A stretch of DNA of 35,620 bases from DASSKW01 sp035701115 (GCA_035701115.1 DASSOA010000047.1:1-35620), one strand, 5' to 3'. Positions 16,205 through 27,770 are shown, numbered from the stretch's first letter. Program-made: numbers and translations. The notes: generated from the letters alone by a model not told the origin.

Positions 16205-17065
16205 ATGCATAAGACGTTGTCGATATTGGGCATGGGGATACTGTTGTTGCTATCCGCGCCGGGTTTCGGAATGAGTGACGCAAGCTACGTCGCGGCCATG
16301 GCGGCGATGCACGCCGGCGACACACCGGTGGCGAGTCCGATTGCCGGGGTCGCGCCGCGCCAGCCGGTGAACGGGCGCGACGTGATTTACGCAACCGTGG
16401 ATGGTCAACCGGTACATGGCTATCTGGCGCAACCGAAAACCGTCAACGGCCGGTTGCCGGCGGTGATCGTGATCCACGAATGGTGGGGGTTGAACGATAA
16501 CATCACGCACATGGCCGACCGGCTCGCGGGTGAAGGTTACACGGCGCTCGCGGTGGATTTGTACGGCGGTCAGACGGTCACCGCACCGGCTGACGCCCAG
16601 AAATTGATGAAACAGGTGTTCGCGAATCCGGGCGCAGCCGGGAGCAACCTGAAACAGGCGTACGCCTATCTGCACGACACCGCGCATGCGCCGCGCGTCG
16701 GCGTGATCGGCTGGTGTTTCGGCGGCGGCTGGGCGCTGCAGACGGCGTTGATGCTGCCGGACAAGATTGATGCCACTGTCATGTACTATGGCCGCCCGGT
16801 GGACAACGTCGCTGCACTGTCGAAACTGAAGATGCCGCTGATCGGATTCTTTGGCGAAGAGGACCGCGGCATTACCGTCGCGGACGTGAAAGCGTTTCAG
16901 CGTGCACTCAAACGGGCGCACGTCAGAGCGGAAATCCACGAATACCCGGGCGCCGGCCACGCGTTCGCCAATCCGTCCGGCGAGAACTACCGGGCCGCCG
17001 CCGCCAGCGATGCGTGGCGGCGCACGGTAGCGTTTCTGGACCGCTACCTCAAGCCCGCAGCGTGA
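16205..17065 (+). CDS. Secreted dienelactone hydrolase family protein
   Basis: A 286-residue alpha/beta hydrolase with an N-terminal signal peptide (about residues 1-22), so it is expected in the periplasm or envelope. The catalytic triad typical of dienelactone hydrolases is visible: nucleophile C171 in GWCFGG, D220 in GEEDRG and H252 in GAGHAF, together with the conserved HEWWGLN (from 91). The start has a good ribosome site (GAGGAG). Family members cleave lactones or esters; the substrate is not evident here. No aromatic degradation genes are nearby, so a classical chlorocatechol role is unlikely. Confidence 0.88.
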   Translation: MHKTLSILGMGILLLLSAPGFGMSDASYVAAMAAMHAGDTPVASPIAGVAPRQPVNGRDVIYATVDGQPVHGYLAQPKTVNGRLPAVIVIHEWWGLNDNITHMADRLAGEGYTALAVDLYGGQTVTAPADAQKLMKQVFANPGAAGSNLKQAYAYLHDTAHAPRVGVIGWCFGGGWALQTALMLPDKIDATVMYYGRPVDNVAALSKLKMPLIGFFGEEDRGITVADVKAFQRALKRAHVRAEIHEYPGAGHAFANPSGENYRAAAASDAWRRTVAFLDRYLKPAA

Positions 17066-17104
17066 TACTCTTTCGCAACCGTTTACTCACTCTGAGGTGT
17101 GACC

Positions 17105-17671
17105 ATGCGCAAATTTCTCGCCTGTTCGCTCGGCATCCTGACCTTCGTATTTGCGACCGGTGCGATCGCTGCAAGTCTTGAAGGCGTCACGCTGCCCGAC
17201 ACCGCGACGGTGGGCGGCAAGAATCTGGTTCTGAACGGACTGGGTCTGCGCGAATTCCTGTGGGTGGACGTGTACGTGGGCGGGCTGTATCTGGAGACCA
17301 AGGCCACCACGCCGGACGCGGTGATGGCGGAGCAGGGGCCGTATCGCGTCGTCATGCATCTGCTGCACGACGTCAGCCACAAGCAGTTTGCCGACAACTG
17401 GATGGACGATCTCAAGAACAACAATCCGGGCATCATGGACAAGCTGGGCGAACAAGCCAAACAGTTCACGACGCTGTTCGATGATGCCAGGAAGGGCGAC
17501 GAAATCGTGATGGATTTCGTACCCGGCACGGGCCTGAGCGTCACGCACAACGGCAAACTGATGGGCACGGTGGCGGGCGACGAGTTCGCGCGCGATGTGC
17601 TGCACTGTTACGTCGGGCCGAATCCGCCGACCGAAAAACTCAAGAAGGGTATGCTGGGCGGCAACGACTGA
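17105..17671 (+). CDS. Chalcone isomerase-like secreted protein
   Basis: A 188-residue protein with a signal peptide (about 1-22, ending near AIA-AS). The mature region contains LNGLGLREFLWVDVYVGGLY, the characteristic start of bacterial chalcone-isomerase-like proteins, and later GTGLSVTHNGKLMGTV and a conserved YVGPNPPTEKLKKGMLG end. Bacterial members are periplasmic and their function is generally unknown; they are not thought to make flavonoids. The ATG at 17105 is chosen because TGAGG sits seven bases upstream; an in-frame GTG at 17099 is too close. An intrinsic terminator follows. Confidence 0.85.
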   Translation: MRKFLACSLGILTFVFATGAIAASLEGVTLPDTATVGGKNLVLNGLGLREFLWVDVYVGGLYLETKATTPDAVMAEQGPYRVVMHLLHDVSHKQFADNWMDDLKNNNPGIMDKLGEQAKQFTTLFDDARKGDEIVMDFVPGTGLSVTHNGKLMGTVAGDEFARDVLHCYVGPNPPTEKLKKGMLGGND

Positions 17672-17693
17672 GTGTTACCTGATTTGAATGATG

Positions 17694-17724
17694 CAACGCC
17701 GGCGTCAGCCGGCGTTGTTTTTTT
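17694..17724 (+). terminator. Intrinsic terminator after the chalcone isomerase-like gene
   Basis: A 10-bp perfect stem (CAACGCCGGC paired with GCCGGCGTTG), a GTCA tetraloop and seven consecutive T. It is directional for the plus strand; the opposite strand has no T run after the stem, so cysQ, which ends 15 bases away, is not served by it. Confidence 0.92.
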
Positions 17725-17739
17725 ACCGGAACAAAATGC

Positions 17740-18537
<798 letters not shown>

Positions 18538-18546
18538 CGGGGATTC

Positions 18547-18575
18547 CTTGTGGAAGCGCAGCGGGGTATATGATA
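18547..18575. promoter_or_regulatory. Overlapping divergent -10 elements of cysQ and yrfG
   Basis: The core TATATGATA (18567-18575) contains TATGAT on the plus strand (18569-18574) and TATCAT on the minus strand (18575-18570). On the plus side a weak -35 (CTTGTG, 18547-18552) lies 16 bases upstream; on the minus side no good -35 was found. Both predicted starts fall close to the respective genes. Confidence 0.4.
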
Positions 18576-18581
18576 GCGGTC

Positions 18582-19253
18582 ATGCTCATGACTGCCCAGC
18601 CGATTCCTGACTGGTCCCGTATCCACACCGTCCTGCTTGACATGGACGGGACGCTGCTGGATCTGCATTTCGACAATCATTTCTGGCTCGAACACGTGCC
18701 GCTGCGTTACGCCGAGCGCCATGGCCTGGCGCCTGACGAGGCCATTGCCGAACTGATGCCGCGTTTTCGTGCGGCGGAAGGCACCCTGCAGTGGTATTGC
18801 CTCGATCACTGGTCGCGGGAACTCGATCTCGACATCGTCGCGCTGAAACGCGAAGTGGCACATCTCATCCGTGTCCTGCCGGAAGTGGAAACGTTTCTCG
18901 GCCAGATGCGCGCCGCCGGCAAACGTCTGGTGCTGGTGACCAACGCCCATTTTGACGCGCTGGCGCTCAAAATGGAGCACACCGGGCTGGAAGCGTATTT
19001 CGACGGCATCGTGTCGTCGCACAGTTTCGGTACGCCGAAGGAAACCCCGGATTTCTGGCACAGCCTGCAGGCGATCGAACCGTTTGACGGGGCAACGACA
19101 TTGTTTGCCGATGACAGTCTTCCGGTATTGCGCGCGGCGCGCGATTACGGCGTGCGTCATCTGGTGGCAATGCGGCAGCCCGATTCGAAACGCCCGGCGC
19201 GCGAGATCGAAGAATTCGTGTCAGTGCAGAATCTGGCGGATTTGTTGCCGTAA
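18582..19253 (+). CDS. yrfG: HAD-family GMP/IMP nucleotidase YrfG
   Basis: A 223-residue haloacid-dehalogenase hydrolase. Motif I is LLDMDGTLLDL with the nucleophilic Asp; motif II is LVTNAH; motif III Lys lies in GTPKETPDFW; motif IV is FADDS. This set and the length match YrfG, which dephosphorylates purine 5'-nucleotides. The start is uncertain: ATG at 18582 and ATG at 18588 are both close to the expected transcription start near 18581, and neither has a strong ribosome site, so the message may be leaderless or nearly so. cysQ and yrfG neighbour each other in other gammaproteobacteria too. It is convergent with rhlB, ten bases apart. Confidence 0.88.
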   Translation: MLMTAQPIPDWSRIHTVLLDMDGTLLDLHFDNHFWLEHVPLRYAERHGLAPDEAIAELMPRFRAAEGTLQWYCLDHWSRELDLDIVALKREVAHLIRVLPEVETFLGQMRAAGKRLVLVTNAHFDALALKMEHTGLEAYFDGIVSSHSFGTPKETPDFWHSLQAIEPFDGATTLFADDSLPVLRAARDYGVRHLVAMRQPDSKRPAREIEEFVSVQNLADLLP

Positions 19254-19263
19254 CCTGAAACGC

Positions 19264-20541
19264 CTAGCGGCGCGATCCACTGTGTCTGCGCCGTCCGCCT
19301 TTCTGGTTGCCGCCGTGACCGTGCCCATGCGGGTGCGGCTGATAGCGTTCGCGTTTGGCAGGCGGTTGCAGTTCCGGCAGCATGTCCGGTGTCATGGGTT
19401 CGCGCGGAATCGAATGGCCTATGTACTGTTCGATGTCGGGCAGCGAGAACGCATATTCCTCGCACGCGAAACTGATGGCATCGCCTTCCGCGCCGGCGCG
19501 CGCGGTGCGGCCGATTCGGTGCACGTAATCTTCGGCATCCTGCGGCAGATCGAAGTTGACCACGTGCGACACGTCCGGAATGTGCAGGCCGCGCGAGGCG
19601 ACGTCAGTGGTGACCAGGATCGGCAACGCGCCTTCGGTGAATTCCTTGAGCAGGCGCAGGCGCTTTTTCTGAGGCACATCGCCCGAGAGCACGGCGGCAT
19701 TGAAGCCGTTACCTTTCAGATAGGCTTCCAAGGTTTCCGCCACGCGTTTGGTGTTCACGAACACCATGGTGCGGTGCGCTTCCAGCCGGCGCAGGATCCC
19801 GATCAGCAGGGAAATCTTTTCGTTGGTGGCCGGCATGTACAGCACCTGTCGCACGCGGTCGGCGGTCACCTTGTCCGGTTCGACCCGCACCAGTTCGGCG
19901 TTGTTCATGTGTTCGTAGGACAGCTCCATCACGCGGAACGAAAGCGTGGCGGAGAACAGCATGCTGAGCCGCTCCGTCGGCGGCGGCAGGCGCCGCAACA
20001 GGAAGCGCACGTCGGCGATGAAGCCCATGTCGAACATGCGGTCCGCTTCGTCGAGCACCATGACCTCCGCCGCACGGAGGTCGAACACATGCTGCTTGAA
20101 ATAATCGATCAGGCGGCCCGGCGTGCCGATCAGCAGGTCCACGCCCGCGGCGACCTGATCACGCTGCTTGTCGTAATTTTCGCCACCGTAAACCACCGTC
20201 ATGCTGAGGCCGGTGTGGCGGCCGAGGAGTTCGGCGTCCTTGTGAATTTGCACCGCCAGTTCGCGGGTGGGTGCGACCACCAGTGCCCGCGGCTGGTTGG
20301 CGCGACGTCCGGGGCGGGGCGGTGTGGTCAGCAGGTGCTGGTAAAGCGCGAGCAGGAACGCGGCAGTCTTGCCGGTCCCGGTCTGCGCCTGACCTGCGAC
20401 ATCGCGTCCTGACAGGAGCAGCGGCAGGGCCTTGGCCTGAATCGGCGTACAGCGGGTATAGCCGGCTTCGGCCAGACTTTGCAGCAGCGGGGCCGCCAGC
20501 CCCAGGGTCTCAAATCGAAGGTCGGTCAGATGTTGATCCAT
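19264..20541 (-). CDS. rhlB: ATP-dependent RNA helicase RhlB
   Basis: A 425-residue DEAD-box helicase that unwinds structured RNA for degradation; in E. coli RhlB binds RNase E in the degradosome. Motif I is AQTGTGKT (52-59), and PTRELA, GTPGR, DEAD, SAT and the final HRIGRTARAG are all present. The segments DVPQKKRLRLLKEF and SFACEEYAFSLPDIEQYIGH, together with the position divergent from trxA-rho, distinguish RhlB from other DEAD-box proteins. The C-terminal tail is basic and rich in His, Gly and Arg, as is usual for RhlB. Whether an RNase E partner interface is retained cannot be judged here. Confidence 0.93.
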   Translation of the reverse strand: MDQHLTDLRFETLGLAAPLLQSLAEAGYTRCTPIQAKALPLLLSGRDVAGQAQTGTGKTAAFLLALYQHLLTTPPRPGRRANQPRALVVAPTRELAVQIHKDAELLGRHTGLSMTVVYGGENYDKQRDQVAAGVDLLIGTPGRLIDYFKQHVFDLRAAEVMVLDEADRMFDMGFIADVRFLLRRLPPPTERLSMLFSATLSFRVMELSYEHMNNAELVRVEPDKVTADRVRQVLYMPATNEKISLLIGILRRLEAHRTMVFVNTKRVAETLEAYLKGNGFNAAVLSGDVPQKKRLRLLKEFTEGALPILVTTDVASRGLHIPDVSHVVNFDLPQDAEDYVHRIGRTARAGAEGDAISFACEEYAFSLPDIEQYIGHSIPREPMTPDMLPELQPPAKRERYQPHPHGHGHGGNQKGGRRRHSGSRR

Positions 20542-20806
20542 GGCTCATTTTACTTGTCGGGGACAGGGGGACTTGCATTCTGGCGTCAGTTGGGCTCAAA
20601 TATCCGCATCGCCTTATAGCCCGTGCCCAGTGCGGGACTTTAAATCAAAATCTCAAGCACCCATATTCAGAATCGCAAGCAAGCCGCGCTATTGTGCCTG
20701 AACCGGCACCACACGTCATACCACCCCTGGCAGTTTTACCGACGTTATGCGCGATCAGCGCCTTGAGATTGAAAGTTATGTTCAGCCAGTTGGAGGCCCT
20801 TGAACC

Positions 20807-21133
20807 GTGAGTGACCATATCGTCTATACCAGCGATTCGAATTTCGAATCCGACGTTCTCAAATCCGATCTGCCCGTGCTCGTTGACTACTGGGCGGAGT
20901 GGTGCGGCCCCTGCAAGATGATCGCGCCGATCCTGGACGAGATCGCTGCCGACTATCAGGGCAAGCTCAAGATCGCAAAAGTGAATGTAGACGAAAACCA
21001 GCAGGTGACCCAGAAGTACGGGATCCGCAGTATCCCGACCCTGATCCTGTTCAAAGACGGCAACGTGCAGGCGCAGAAAGTGGGCGCCATGTCCAAATCG
21101 CAACTGACCGCCTTCGTCGAGACCAATATCTGA
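20807..21133 (+). CDS. trxA: Thioredoxin TrxA
   Basis: A 108-residue cytoplasmic thiol-disulfide reductant with the active site WCGPCK (C33, C36), the cis-proline in SIPTLILF and the usual KVNVDENQ segment. The start is GTG, ten bases after GGAGG. Two short reading frames end at or just before it (20747-20803 and 20778-20810; see findings). The gene precedes rho, the conserved gammaproteobacterial arrangement, and is followed by a strong stem-loop without a T run, so read-through into rho is expected. Confidence 0.97.
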   Translation: MSDHIVYTSDSNFESDVLKSDLPVLVDYWAEWCGPCKMIAPILDEIAADYQGKLKIAKVNVDENQQVTQKYGIRSIPTLILFKDGNVQAQKVGAMSKSQLTAFVETNI

Positions 21134-21140
21134 TTACGCG

Positions 21141-21171
21141 CGGAACGGGCGGTGCTCCGCCGCCCGTTCCG
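21141..21171 (+). other. GC-rich stem-loop between trxA and rho
   Basis: A 12-bp perfect stem (CGGAACGGGCGG pairing with CCGCCCGTTCCG) with a seven-base loop, starting seven bases after the trxA stop. No T run follows, so it is not a standard intrinsic terminator. It may protect the 3' end of trxA mRNA or pause polymerase before rho. Confidence 0.8.
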
Positions 21172-21195
21172 GTACGCACCGGGTGGGGAAGTTTG

Positions 21196-21258
21196 ATGCG
21201 CCCGGGCGTTTCCTGATACTGAAATCCGTTTACCCGCTCCGGCAGCCGCCGGGCGCAT
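21196..21258 (+). repeat. Long-range inverted repeat in the rho leader
   Basis: ATGCGCCCGG (21196-21205) is perfectly complementary to CCGGGCGCAT (21249-21258), with 43 bases between. The left arm begins with the ATG of a six-codon frame (MRPGVS, stop at 21214) preceded by GGGGAAG; the right arm covers the first two bases of the ATG at 21257. The fold could control access to the rho start region. Confidence 0.6.
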
Positions 21259-21291
21259 GACCTATCCCGAGAGACCGAAAACAGAAACCTT

Positions 21292-21295
<4 letters not shown>
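21257..21295 (+). CDS. Possible 12-codon leader peptide ending on the rho start codon
   Basis: ATG at 21257 opens a frame encoding MTYPERPKTETL and stopping at TGA 21293-21295, which overlaps the rho ATG (21292) as ATGA. rho itself has no clear Shine-Dalgarno in the preceding 15 bases, so termination-reinitiation from this frame is an attractive way to start rho. E. coli has a rhoL leader frame at the same place, but the sequence here is not similar to it. The frame has no obvious ribosome site of its own. Confidence 0.3.
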
Positions 21296-22548
<1,253 letters not shown>

Positions 22549-22565
22549 TTGCCCGGTCCATCGGG

Positions 22566-22600
22566 AAAACAAAAAGGCGCCCCGGGCGCCTTTTTGTTTT
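22566..22600. terminator. Bidirectional intrinsic terminator between rho and purD
   Basis: AAAACAAAAAGGCGCC pairs perfectly with GGCGCCTTTTTGTTTT around a three-base loop (16 bp). Poly-A on one side and poly-T on the other give a T-rich tail on both strands, so it can end rho transcripts and, from the other side, purD transcripts (stop at 22610). Confidence 0.92.
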
Positions 22601-22609
22601 TGCCATCCC

Positions 22610-23899
22610 TCAGGAGGACGTTTCGCGATTGAGTGCGCGGTGTCCGATGTCGCGGCGGAAGAAACGTCCCGGCCAGCGGATTCCGTCGGCGATGTGATAG
22701 GCACGTTGTCTGGCGTCGGCGATCGTTTCACCAAGCGCGGTCACGCACAGCACGCGCCCGCCGCTGGTGACGATCTGGCCCTCATGTTCCGTGGTGCCGG
22801 CATGGAATACTTTCACGTAGTTGTTCGGAAAGGGCGGCAGGCCGACGATGGCATCGCCTTTCTGGTACTCGCCGGGATAACCGCCGGCCGCCAGCACCAC
22901 GCCCAGCGCAACGCGACGGTCCCATTCGGCCTTGACGTGCTGCAACTGGCCGTCGAGCGCGCCCTCACAGAGGTCCACCAGATCGGATTCGAGCCGCATC
23001 ATGATCGGCTGGGTCTCCGGATCGCCGCTGCGGCAGTTGAATTCGATCACGCGCGGGCTGCCGTCGGGCGCGATCATCAGGCCGGCATACAGAAATCCGG
23101 TGTAGGGCGATGCTTCCGCCGCCATGCCGCGCACCGTCGGGATGATGATGTCGCGCATGATGCGTTCGTGCACTTCAGGTGTGACCACCGGCGCCGGCGA
23201 ATACGCACCCATGCCGCCGGTATTCGGGCCGGTATCGCCTTCGCCCACGCGCTTGTGATCCTGCGATGTCGCGAGCGGCAATACGTGCTCGCCGTCGGCC
23301 ATGACGATAAAACTGGCTTCCTCACCTTCCAGGAATTCCTCGATCACGACGCGGTGACCGGCATCGCCGAAGCGGTTGCCCGCAAGCATGTCGCTTACGG
23401 CGGCCTCCGCTTCGGCGTCGGTCTGCGCCACGACCACGCCTTTACCGGCCGCCAGACCATCGGCCTTGATCACGATGGGTGCGCCGTTTTCACGAATGTA
23501 TGCCAGCGCCGCGCGCAGCTCGGTAAACGTGCCGTAACGCGCCGTTGGAATATGGTGACGGGCGAGGAAATCCTTGGTGAATGCCTTGGACCCTTCCAGT
23601 TGCGCAGCGGTGCGGCTTGGGCCGAAGCAACGCAGGCCAGCCTGGGTGAAAACGTCGGTAATGCCGAGTACCAGCGGTTGTTCCGGTCCGACGATGGTCA
23701 GTTCGACGCCCTGACCGAGTGCAAAGTCCAGCAGGCTCTGGATGTCGTCTGCCGCGATGCGGACGTTCTCACACTTCTTCTCGTGTGCGGTACCGGCATT
23801 GCCGGGCGCCACGTAGATTGTGTCCACGCGCGGTGATTGAGCCAGTTTCCAGGCCAACGCATGTTCGCGTCCGCCGCCGCCGATGACCAGAATCTTCAT
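22610..23899 (-). CDS. purD: Phosphoribosylamine-glycine ligase PurD
   Basis: A 429-residue ATP-grasp enzyme that joins glycine to phosphoribosylamine in step two of purine synthesis. The N-terminal GGGGREHALAWKL, the ATP-grasp KADGLAAGKGVVVA and HKRVGEGDTGPNTGGMGAYSP-type segment (shown in two parts here) are typical. Oddity: the signature normally reading RFGDPE reads RSGDPE here, with Ser at residue 291 (codon at 23027-23029). The rest of the region is well conserved and the frame is intact, so the gene is probably functional. It does not sit beside purH as in many relatives, because an inverted pseudouridine synthase gene lies between them. Confidence 0.95.
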   Translation of the reverse strand: MKILVIGGGGREHALAWKLAQSPRVDTIYVAPGNAGTAHEKKCENVRIAADDIQSLLDFALGQGVELTIVGPEQPLVLGITDVFTQAGLRCFGPSRTAAQLEGSKAFTKDFLARHHIPTARYGTFTELRAALAYIRENGAPIVIKADGLAAGKGVVVAQTDAEAEAAVSDMLAGNRFGDAGHRVVIEEFLEGEEASFIVMADGEHVLPLATSQDHKRVGEGDTGPNTGGMGAYSPAPVVTPEVHERIMRDIIIPTVRGMAAEASPYTGFLYAGLMIAPDGSPRVIEFNCRSGDPETQPIMMRLESDLVDLCEGALDGQLQHVKAEWDRRVALGVVLAAGGYPGEYQKGDAIVGLPPFPNNYVKVFHAGTTEHEGQIVTSGGRVLCVTALGETIADARQRAYHIADGIRWPGRFFRRDIGHRALNRETSS

Positions 23900-23990
23900 G
23901 CCAGGAATCCCCGGATCTGCATTTTCAGGGCGCTATGTTACGGATTTACGCCGCGCCTGTCCCCGTAATCTGTCATGGGTATCACGGCCT

Positions 23991-24021
23991 TTGACAGCAG
24001 CCCCCGCTGTTCAGTCACACT
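23991..24021 (+). promoter_or_regulatory. Candidate promoter for the pseudouridine synthase gene
   Basis: A perfect -35, TTGACA (23991-23996), is followed at 19 bases by CACACT (24016-24021), a poor -10. The predicted transcript start would fall on or next to the ATG at 24028. No PurR-like operator was recognised in the divergent spacer toward purD. Confidence 0.3.
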
Positions 24022-24027
24022 AGCGGC

Positions 24028-24780
24028 ATGAGCAAATCCGATTCCGGGTCATTACCGGGTCCGCGTCATGGCGTGGCACGCGTCTTGTCGAAACGTGGGC
24101 TGTGTTCGCGCAGCCAGGCCGCGGCTTGGGTGCGGGCCGGGCGGGTCCGTATCAACGGCCGGGTAGTGCGCGATCCCGAATATCCGGTGCACACCGGGCG
24201 GGATCAGGTTGAAGTTGATGGCGCCGAGGCCCGTTCCGGCCCACCGCTCTATGTGATGCTGAACAAGCCGCGCGGACTGGTTACTACCGCGCGCGACGAA
24301 CAGGGGCGGGACACCGTGTACCGATGCTTCGAAGGTGCGGGGCTGCCCTGGATCGCACCAGTCGGCCGTCTCGATCGTGCCAGCGAGGGGTTGCTGCTGT
24401 TCAGCAACGATCCCGTGTGGTCGGCGCGGGTGACCGGTCCCGCCGGTGTCGAAAAGCTCTATCACGTGCAGATCAATGGCATTCCCGATGCTGCGCAACT
24501 GGCGCGCTTGCAGAACGGCATCGAGGACAACGGCGAGATGCTGAAAGCGAAATCGGTACGGCTCTTGCGTCAGGGTGCGCGCAACGCCTGGCTGGAAATC
24601 ATTCTGGAGCAGGGCCGTAACCGGCAGATTCGCCGCATGTTAAGCGCGCTGGATATCAGCGTATTGCGCTTGATCAGGATTGCCATCGGTCCGCTCGCAC
24701 TGGGCGACCTCGGCAAAGGGCAATGGCGGTATCTTGACAGGCAGGAGATCGAAGCCCTGGGCAACGACAGAATCGCGTAA
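24028..24780 (+). CDS. S4-domain pseudouridine synthase (RsuA/RluB/RluE/RluF family)
   Basis: A 250-residue rRNA pseudouridine synthase. An N-terminal S4 RNA-binding domain (ARVLSKRGLCSRSQAAAWV and GRVRINGRVV, about 17-50) is followed by the catalytic domain with YVMLNKPRGLVTT and the active-site Asp in PVGRLDRASEGLLL. The C-terminal EQGRNRQIRRML is also diagnostic. The RsuA/RluB subfamily is clear, but the target uridine (16S or 23S) cannot be fixed from sequence alone, so no symbol is given. The gene is inverted between purH and purD and ends ten bases from purH. No ribosome site is visible beyond AGCGG. Confidence 0.88.
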   Translation: MSKSDSGSLPGPRHGVARVLSKRGLCSRSQAAAWVRAGRVRINGRVVRDPEYPVHTGRDQVEVDGAEARSGPPLYVMLNKPRGLVTTARDEQGRDTVYRCFEGAGLPWIAPVGRLDRASEGLLLFSNDPVWSARVTGPAGVEKLYHVQINGIPDAAQLARLQNGIEDNGEMLKAKSVRLLRQGARNAWLEIILEQGRNRQIRRMLSALDISVLRLIRIAIGPLALGDLGKGQWRYLDRQEIEALGNDRIA

Positions 24781-24790
24781 CTGATAGACG

Positions 24791-26347
<1,557 letters not shown>

Positions 26348-26451
26348 GGGATGTCCTTGAAGTTGTTGGCGTGTATCGGCCGGGCGTGCCGGCCTGCTCC
26401 GCGAGGCGGGCCGAGCCATGGCGCCCTCGGCCACGGCGGCTCAGCCGGCGC

Positions 26452-26745
26452 TCAGGTATTTATCTTGTACTGGCGCAGTTTCTTGCGCAGCGTGCTGCGG
26501 TTGAGACCGAGGATTGCTGCGGCCCGCGACTGGTTGCCACGGGTGTATTCCATCAGGGTTCGGAGCAGCGGTGGCTCGATTTCAGCCAGCACGAATTCGT
26601 AAAGGTCGGCAGGGTCGTGCCCGTCCAGATCGGCGAAATAGCGGCGCAGGGTTTTTTCGGCGCAATCGCGCAGCGAATGACCGGTTCCGACCCTGTCACC
26701 TTCCACCACCTCAAGTATCCGTTGGGCTCCGGTTCTGTTTGTCAT
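26452..26745 (-). CDS. fis: DNA-binding protein Fis
   Basis: A 97-residue nucleoid-associated protein that bends DNA and regulates rRNA and many other promoters. The C-terminal helix-turn-helix GNQSRAAAILGLNRSTLRKKL is nearly identical to E. coli Fis. The ATG overlaps the dusB stop (ATGA), the classical dusB-fis arrangement in which translation of dusB boosts fis expression. The N-terminal half is more divergent than usual, including GDRVGTGHSLRDCAEKTL, but length and context are unambiguous. Confidence 0.96.
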   Translation of the reverse strand: MTNRTGAQRILEVVEGDRVGTGHSLRDCAEKTLRRYFADLDGHDPADLYEFVLAEIEPPLLRTLMEYTRGNQSRAAAILGLNRSTLRKKLRQYKINT

Positions 26746-27731
26746 GCTGCCAACTCCCTGATGTTGTTGTTCCGATCCGCGAAAGCGTCACGAATCAGCT
26801 GCTGTTGTTCGGACGCGGTTTCCACTCTGACCAGCCTGTCGCGCAGGGGGTTCATGGCAGTTTGCGTCTTCAGATACCACGTAATGTGTTTGCGGGCCAC
26901 ACGTACCCCGGTGTATTCACCGTAAAAGCGGTACAGGTTGTCGAGATGACCCAGCATGATGTCGCGAATTTCACTCTCGCCTGGCGCAGGCAGCGTCTGC
27001 CCGGTTGCCAGAAAGTGTTCGATTTCGCGAAATATCCAGGGTCGCCCCTGTGCGGCACGCCCGATCATGACCGCATCGGCGCCGGTGTATTCCAGCACCT
27101 GTTGCGCCTGCTCGGGACTGGCGACGTCGCCGTTGGCCAGTACCGGAATCTTCACCGCCGACTTGATTTCACGGATAGTGTCGTATTCCGCGTCACCACC
27201 GTACAAATCGGCGCGGGTCCGGCCATGCACCGAAAGTGCCTGAATCCCGGATTGCTCCGCGAGTTGCGCAATGCGCACGCCATTTTTGTGCTCGCGATCC
27301 CAACCAGTGCGGATCTTCAATGTCACCGGCACGTCCACTGCCTGGACCACCGCGTCTAGAATTCGTCTAACCAGGTCTTCATCCTGCAACAGGGCGGACC
27401 CTGCGGCCTTGTTACACACCTTTTTGGCCGGGCAGCCCATGTTGATGTCGATGATCTGCGCGCCTTCCACGACGTTGTAGCGCGCGGCTTCGGCCATCCT
27501 GTCCGGTTCCGCGCCGGCAATCTGCACGATGCGTGGCTCGACTTCACCTTCATGGTCCATGCGGCGGCGGGTCTTGAGGGTGTCGCGCAGTTCGCTGCGC
27601 GAGGTCACCATTTCCGAGACCGCCATCCCGGCGCCCAGCTGTTTGCACAACTGCCTGAACGGCCGGTCGGTCACGCCTGCCATCGGCGCCAGCACCAGAT
27701 TATTGCGAAGCGAATAGGAACCTATACGCAT
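26742..27731 (-). CDS. dusB: tRNA-dihydrouridine synthase B
   Basis: A 329-residue FMN-dependent enzyme reducing uridine to dihydrouridine in tRNA. The N terminus IGSYSLRNNLVLAPMAGVTD, the catalytic Cys in INMGCPAKKVCNKAAGSALL (split over the visible run; the first Cys follows MG), and HGRTRADLYGG are all diagnostic of DusB. Length and position in front of fis agree. The start has no strong ribosome site but follows a good promoter; the leader would be about 33 bases. Confidence 0.96.
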   Translation of the reverse strand: MRIGSYSLRNNLVLAPMAGVTDRPFRQLCKQLGAGMAVSEMVTSRSELRDTLKTRRRMDHEGEVEPRIVQIAGAEPDRMAEAARYNVVEGAQIIDINMGCPAKKVCNKAAGSALLQDEDLVRRILDAVVQAVDVPVTLKIRTGWDREHKNGVRIAQLAEQSGIQALSVHGRTRADLYGGDAEYDTIREIKSAVKIPVLANGDVASPEQAQQVLEYTGADAVMIGRAAQGRPWIFREIEHFLATGQTLPAPGESEIRDIMLGHLDNLYRFYGEYTGVRVARKHITWYLKTQTAMNPLRDRLVRVETASEQQQLIRDAFADRNNNIRELAA

Positions 27732-27770
27732 AGTGCGCTGGCGATGATTCTGATCAGGAACAGGTCGAAG

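Noticed and set aside
18952..20412. A 486-codon plus-strand frame over yrfG and rhlB
   Set aside because: It runs antisense through the helicase motifs of rhlB and has no family resemblance.
22640..23836. A 398-codon plus-strand frame opposite purD
   Set aside because: Antisense to a fully conserved purD; His/Arg-rich composition typical of a complement frame.
23938..23968. TTACGG ... CCGTAA inverted repeat upstream of purD as a PurR operator
   Set aside because: The 6-bp arms are 19 bases apart and do not resemble the PurR 16-bp palindrome.
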